Below the pieces are notes generated by a model, which was given only the letters and a program-made list of their open reading frames with translations, ran no database searches and had not been told where the DNA came from. A stretch of 64,000 nucleotides of DNA from Bacteroidaceae bacterium (GTDB lineage: Bacteria > Bacteroidota > Bacteroidia > Bacteroidales > Bacteroidaceae): contig JAFUFK010000020.1 in assembly GCA_017469925.1 (NCBI GenBank), positions 1 through 64,000 on the forward strand, given 5' to 3'. Within the stretch, counting starts at the first letter, position 1. Every line of letters starts with the position of its first letter. Both the position numbers and the translations under genes were made by a program. This document shows, piece after piece, positions 62,573-64,000 of this stretch.

Positions 62573-64000
62573 TCAATTTTTCTTTCCCAAAATAATGTTC
62601 ACCAAGGCCGTCACGTCGGCAATGGTTCGCTCGCCGTCCTCGTTCACGTCGGCAGCCTCCAGGTCGTATCCCGCCGTGTCCTTGCCCAGGATAATGTTCA
62701 CGAGGGCCGTCACGTCGGCTATCGTCACCTCCCCGTCCCTGTTCACGTCGCCCGGGAGGGTGGCAACCTCTATCACGACTTTCTTGTAGAGTTGGATGGC
62801 ATTCTGCTTACCCGAGGCATAATAACGGAACCTGATACCATTGTTCGTGGACGTATTGAAGCGGAGATAATATCCCGACGTACCCTTGATGTCGATGTCG
62901 CCACTAGTGGAGACACTCAGCGTATTCAGCAATGGCGTACTCCCTTCGGTTATGGAATTAGAAGCGGAGGAACTGCCCATATATATGCCGCTCTTGCTCT
63001 TCACGGAATAGCCCGATTCGTACTGAACAAGCGTAAACTCAGCCGCTTCCGTCTCATTGCTTACGTCTATCTTGTCGTCGGCTATGGTTATGCGGATAAC
63101 ATTATTTGCAGCATCAAGCTTCGACAAACCGCCATTGAAGGCATAGCTACCGTCTTCATATACGATAAGGTATTGTCCCTCTGCGATGTCAGCACTAGAG
63201 GCAACCTTCACATAATAATCGCCTCCTACTACGGGAGCAGAGTTCTCGGTAACGGTCACGTTACAGGTGGCCGAGTAGGTGGTACTGTTCACGACCATGC
63301 TGGCCGTAATGGTGGTCGAACCTGCAGCCAAAGCCGTTACGACCCCACCCGAGACGGAGGCCACACCGCTGTTGCTGCTCTTCCACTGGACGGATGCCGA
63401 GCCGGCATTCTGCTTGGTGGCCGTAAGGGTGAGCGTGCTGCCCACTTGCAGGGTAGCACTCGCCTGGCTAAGCGATATGCTGGGGGTGGTGGAGGTGCCG
63501 TCATAGGGATTCTGGTAGTTCGAAGGGTCGAAGGCTACATTCGTATAATCGCCCCAGATGTATTGCTCGAGGCCGGGGAAATCGATAAAGGGATTACGAT
63601 TGCCCTGCGCCGTGGCATATACGGCTTCTATACGTGTGGTCTCCTTCGTGCTTACGGGGTCGTTCTTCGCCCATTTCAGGAGCATCGTCTTTGCCCAATC
63701 AGAAAAGGAGGGATAGGTCGTTTTGTTGAACATTCCATAGGAGCTCATCGAGGTCATCTTGGTCTGATAACAGGTAACGAAATAGAAGTAGGTGCGGGCA
63801 AAGTCGCCCTTGTATTCGTCATTGGGCTCAAAGACCTTACCTTCCTCGCAACCGTTAGTGGTCAGTTCCGTAGAAGGAGAGCCCCATTTGCTGAAGCCTC
63901 CGCTACTTTTGCCATACGCAGCCGAGGTGTTCACCTCTCCATGGCAGTAATTCCCACGTTCTCCATTAAGAGCCGCATCTATGGGATAGACATGATAGAG
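62573..64000 (-). CDS. Secreted endonuclease I with Big_2 domain and dockerin-like repeats (5' end missing)
   Basis: The gene enters from the right edge; the frame is open from 64000, beginning LYHVYPIDAALNGERGNYCHGE. That and FFVTCY-, RNPFIDFPGLEQYIWG-type sentences identify EndA/NucM-type endonuclease I, which degrades DNA outside the cell. A Big_2 domain follows (SISLSQASATLQVGSTLTLTATKQ..VASVSGGVVTALAAGSTTITAS), then a beta-rich domain, and two dockerin-like repeats (DVNRDGEVTIADVTALVNII twice with variation). The N-terminus, including any signal peptide and the catalytic His region, is outside the window. nrnA follows immediately. Confidence 0.85.
   Translation of the reverse strand, partial: LYHVYPIDAALNGERGNYCHGEVNTSAAYGKSSGGFSKWGSPSTELTTNGCEEGKVFEPNDEYKGDFARTYFYFVTCYQTKMTSMSSYGMFNKTTYPSFSDWAKTMLLKWAKNDPVSTKETTRIEAVYATAQGNRNPFIDFPGLEQYIWGDYTNVAFDPSNYQNPYDGTSTTPSISLSQASATLQVGSTLTLTATKQNAGSASVQWKSSNSGVASVSGGVVTALAAGSTTITASMVVNSTTYSATCNVTVTENSAPVVGGDYYVKVASSADIAEGQYLIVYEDGSYAFNGGLSKLDAANNVIRITIADDKIDVSNETEAAEFTLVQYESGYSVKSKSGIYMGSSSASNSITEGSTPLLNTLSVSTSGDIDIKGTSGYYLRFNTSTNNGIRFRYYASGKQNAIQLYKKVVIEVATLPGDVNRDGEVTIADVTALVNIILGKDTAGYDLEAADVNEDGERTIADVTALVNIILGKKN

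Overview
The window looks like a chromosomal segment of a Prevotella-type Bacteroidales bacterium. The reasons are the many TAnnTTTG -7 boxes (often with a TTTG -33 box exactly 20 bases upstream), a MurF-alanine racemase fusion, an rprXY two-component pair, an EF-G2-type paralogue, BspA-like leucine-rich repeats, dockerin-like C-termini reading DVN(G/R)DG..TIADVT.LVN.ILGK, and several Bacteroidales-typical DUF lipoproteins. By eye most of it is moderately GC-rich, with lower-GC stretches around 20.5-25.8 kb and 38.6-41.8 kb. No rRNA, tRNA, CRISPR array or transposase was seen.

Layout. 0-3.7 kb: leftward operon of a MATE exporter, a DUF3737 beta-helix protein and a MalY/PatB lyase. 3.8-6.3 kb: clpB with a shortened second AAA module. 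6.5-14.6 kb: secreted LRR/dockerin protein, HEPN-MNT toxin-antitoxin pair, large GH2 beta-galactosidase. 14.7-19.8 kb: rightward operon of a DUF6057 membrane protein, a CXXCH-bearing TolB-like lipoprotein and a kinase-TM-LRR receptor. 20.5-24.4 kb: compact six-gene cluster (TerB-like/zinc ribbon, SPFH-GYF, small membrane proteins, an 11-residue-repeat protein, a second GYF protein). 24.6-29.8 kb: DUF4143 ATPase, second GH2 enzyme, GH53 galactanase. 29.9-36.8 kb: murF-alr and GSCFA leftward, dxs and trkA rightward. 36.8-38.6 kb: ABC-type ATPase plus DUF4435/TOPRIM pair. 38.8-41.8 kb: a three-repeat Cys peptide with its radical SAM/SPASM enzyme (a probable RiPP system), followed by quinone-type redox genes and an HxlR regulator. 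41.8-46.4 kb: glycerate kinase; TonB receptor, HMA protein, ECF sigma factor. 46.6-51.3 kb: RsmI-like methyltransferase, GT2, mtaB, small lipoprotein, rpsF-rpsR-rplI. 51.5-64 kb: secreted proteins, rprXY, EF-G2, hemW, nrnA and a partial secreted endonuclease I.

The strongest non-gene signal is repeat architecture. Four intergenic arrays of three unrelated sequences all use exactly 22-bp units built on a 16-18-bp palindrome. Seven-base tandem tracts of several sequences sit over stop codons, over promoter -33 positions, and inside two reading frames where they encode the same short peptide. C-rich hairpin elements have been absorbed in frame into other genes. One promoter cassette (twin promoters 75 bp apart) occurs at two loci. 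Several genes have their start codon only 1-5 bases after the -7 box, implying leaderless transcripts.

The best candidates for a little-described system are the Cys-repeat peptide with its radical SAM enzyme, the SPFH/GYF/TerB-like cluster, the ATPase-DUF4435 pair (PARIS-like logic) and the 22-bp palindromic arrays.
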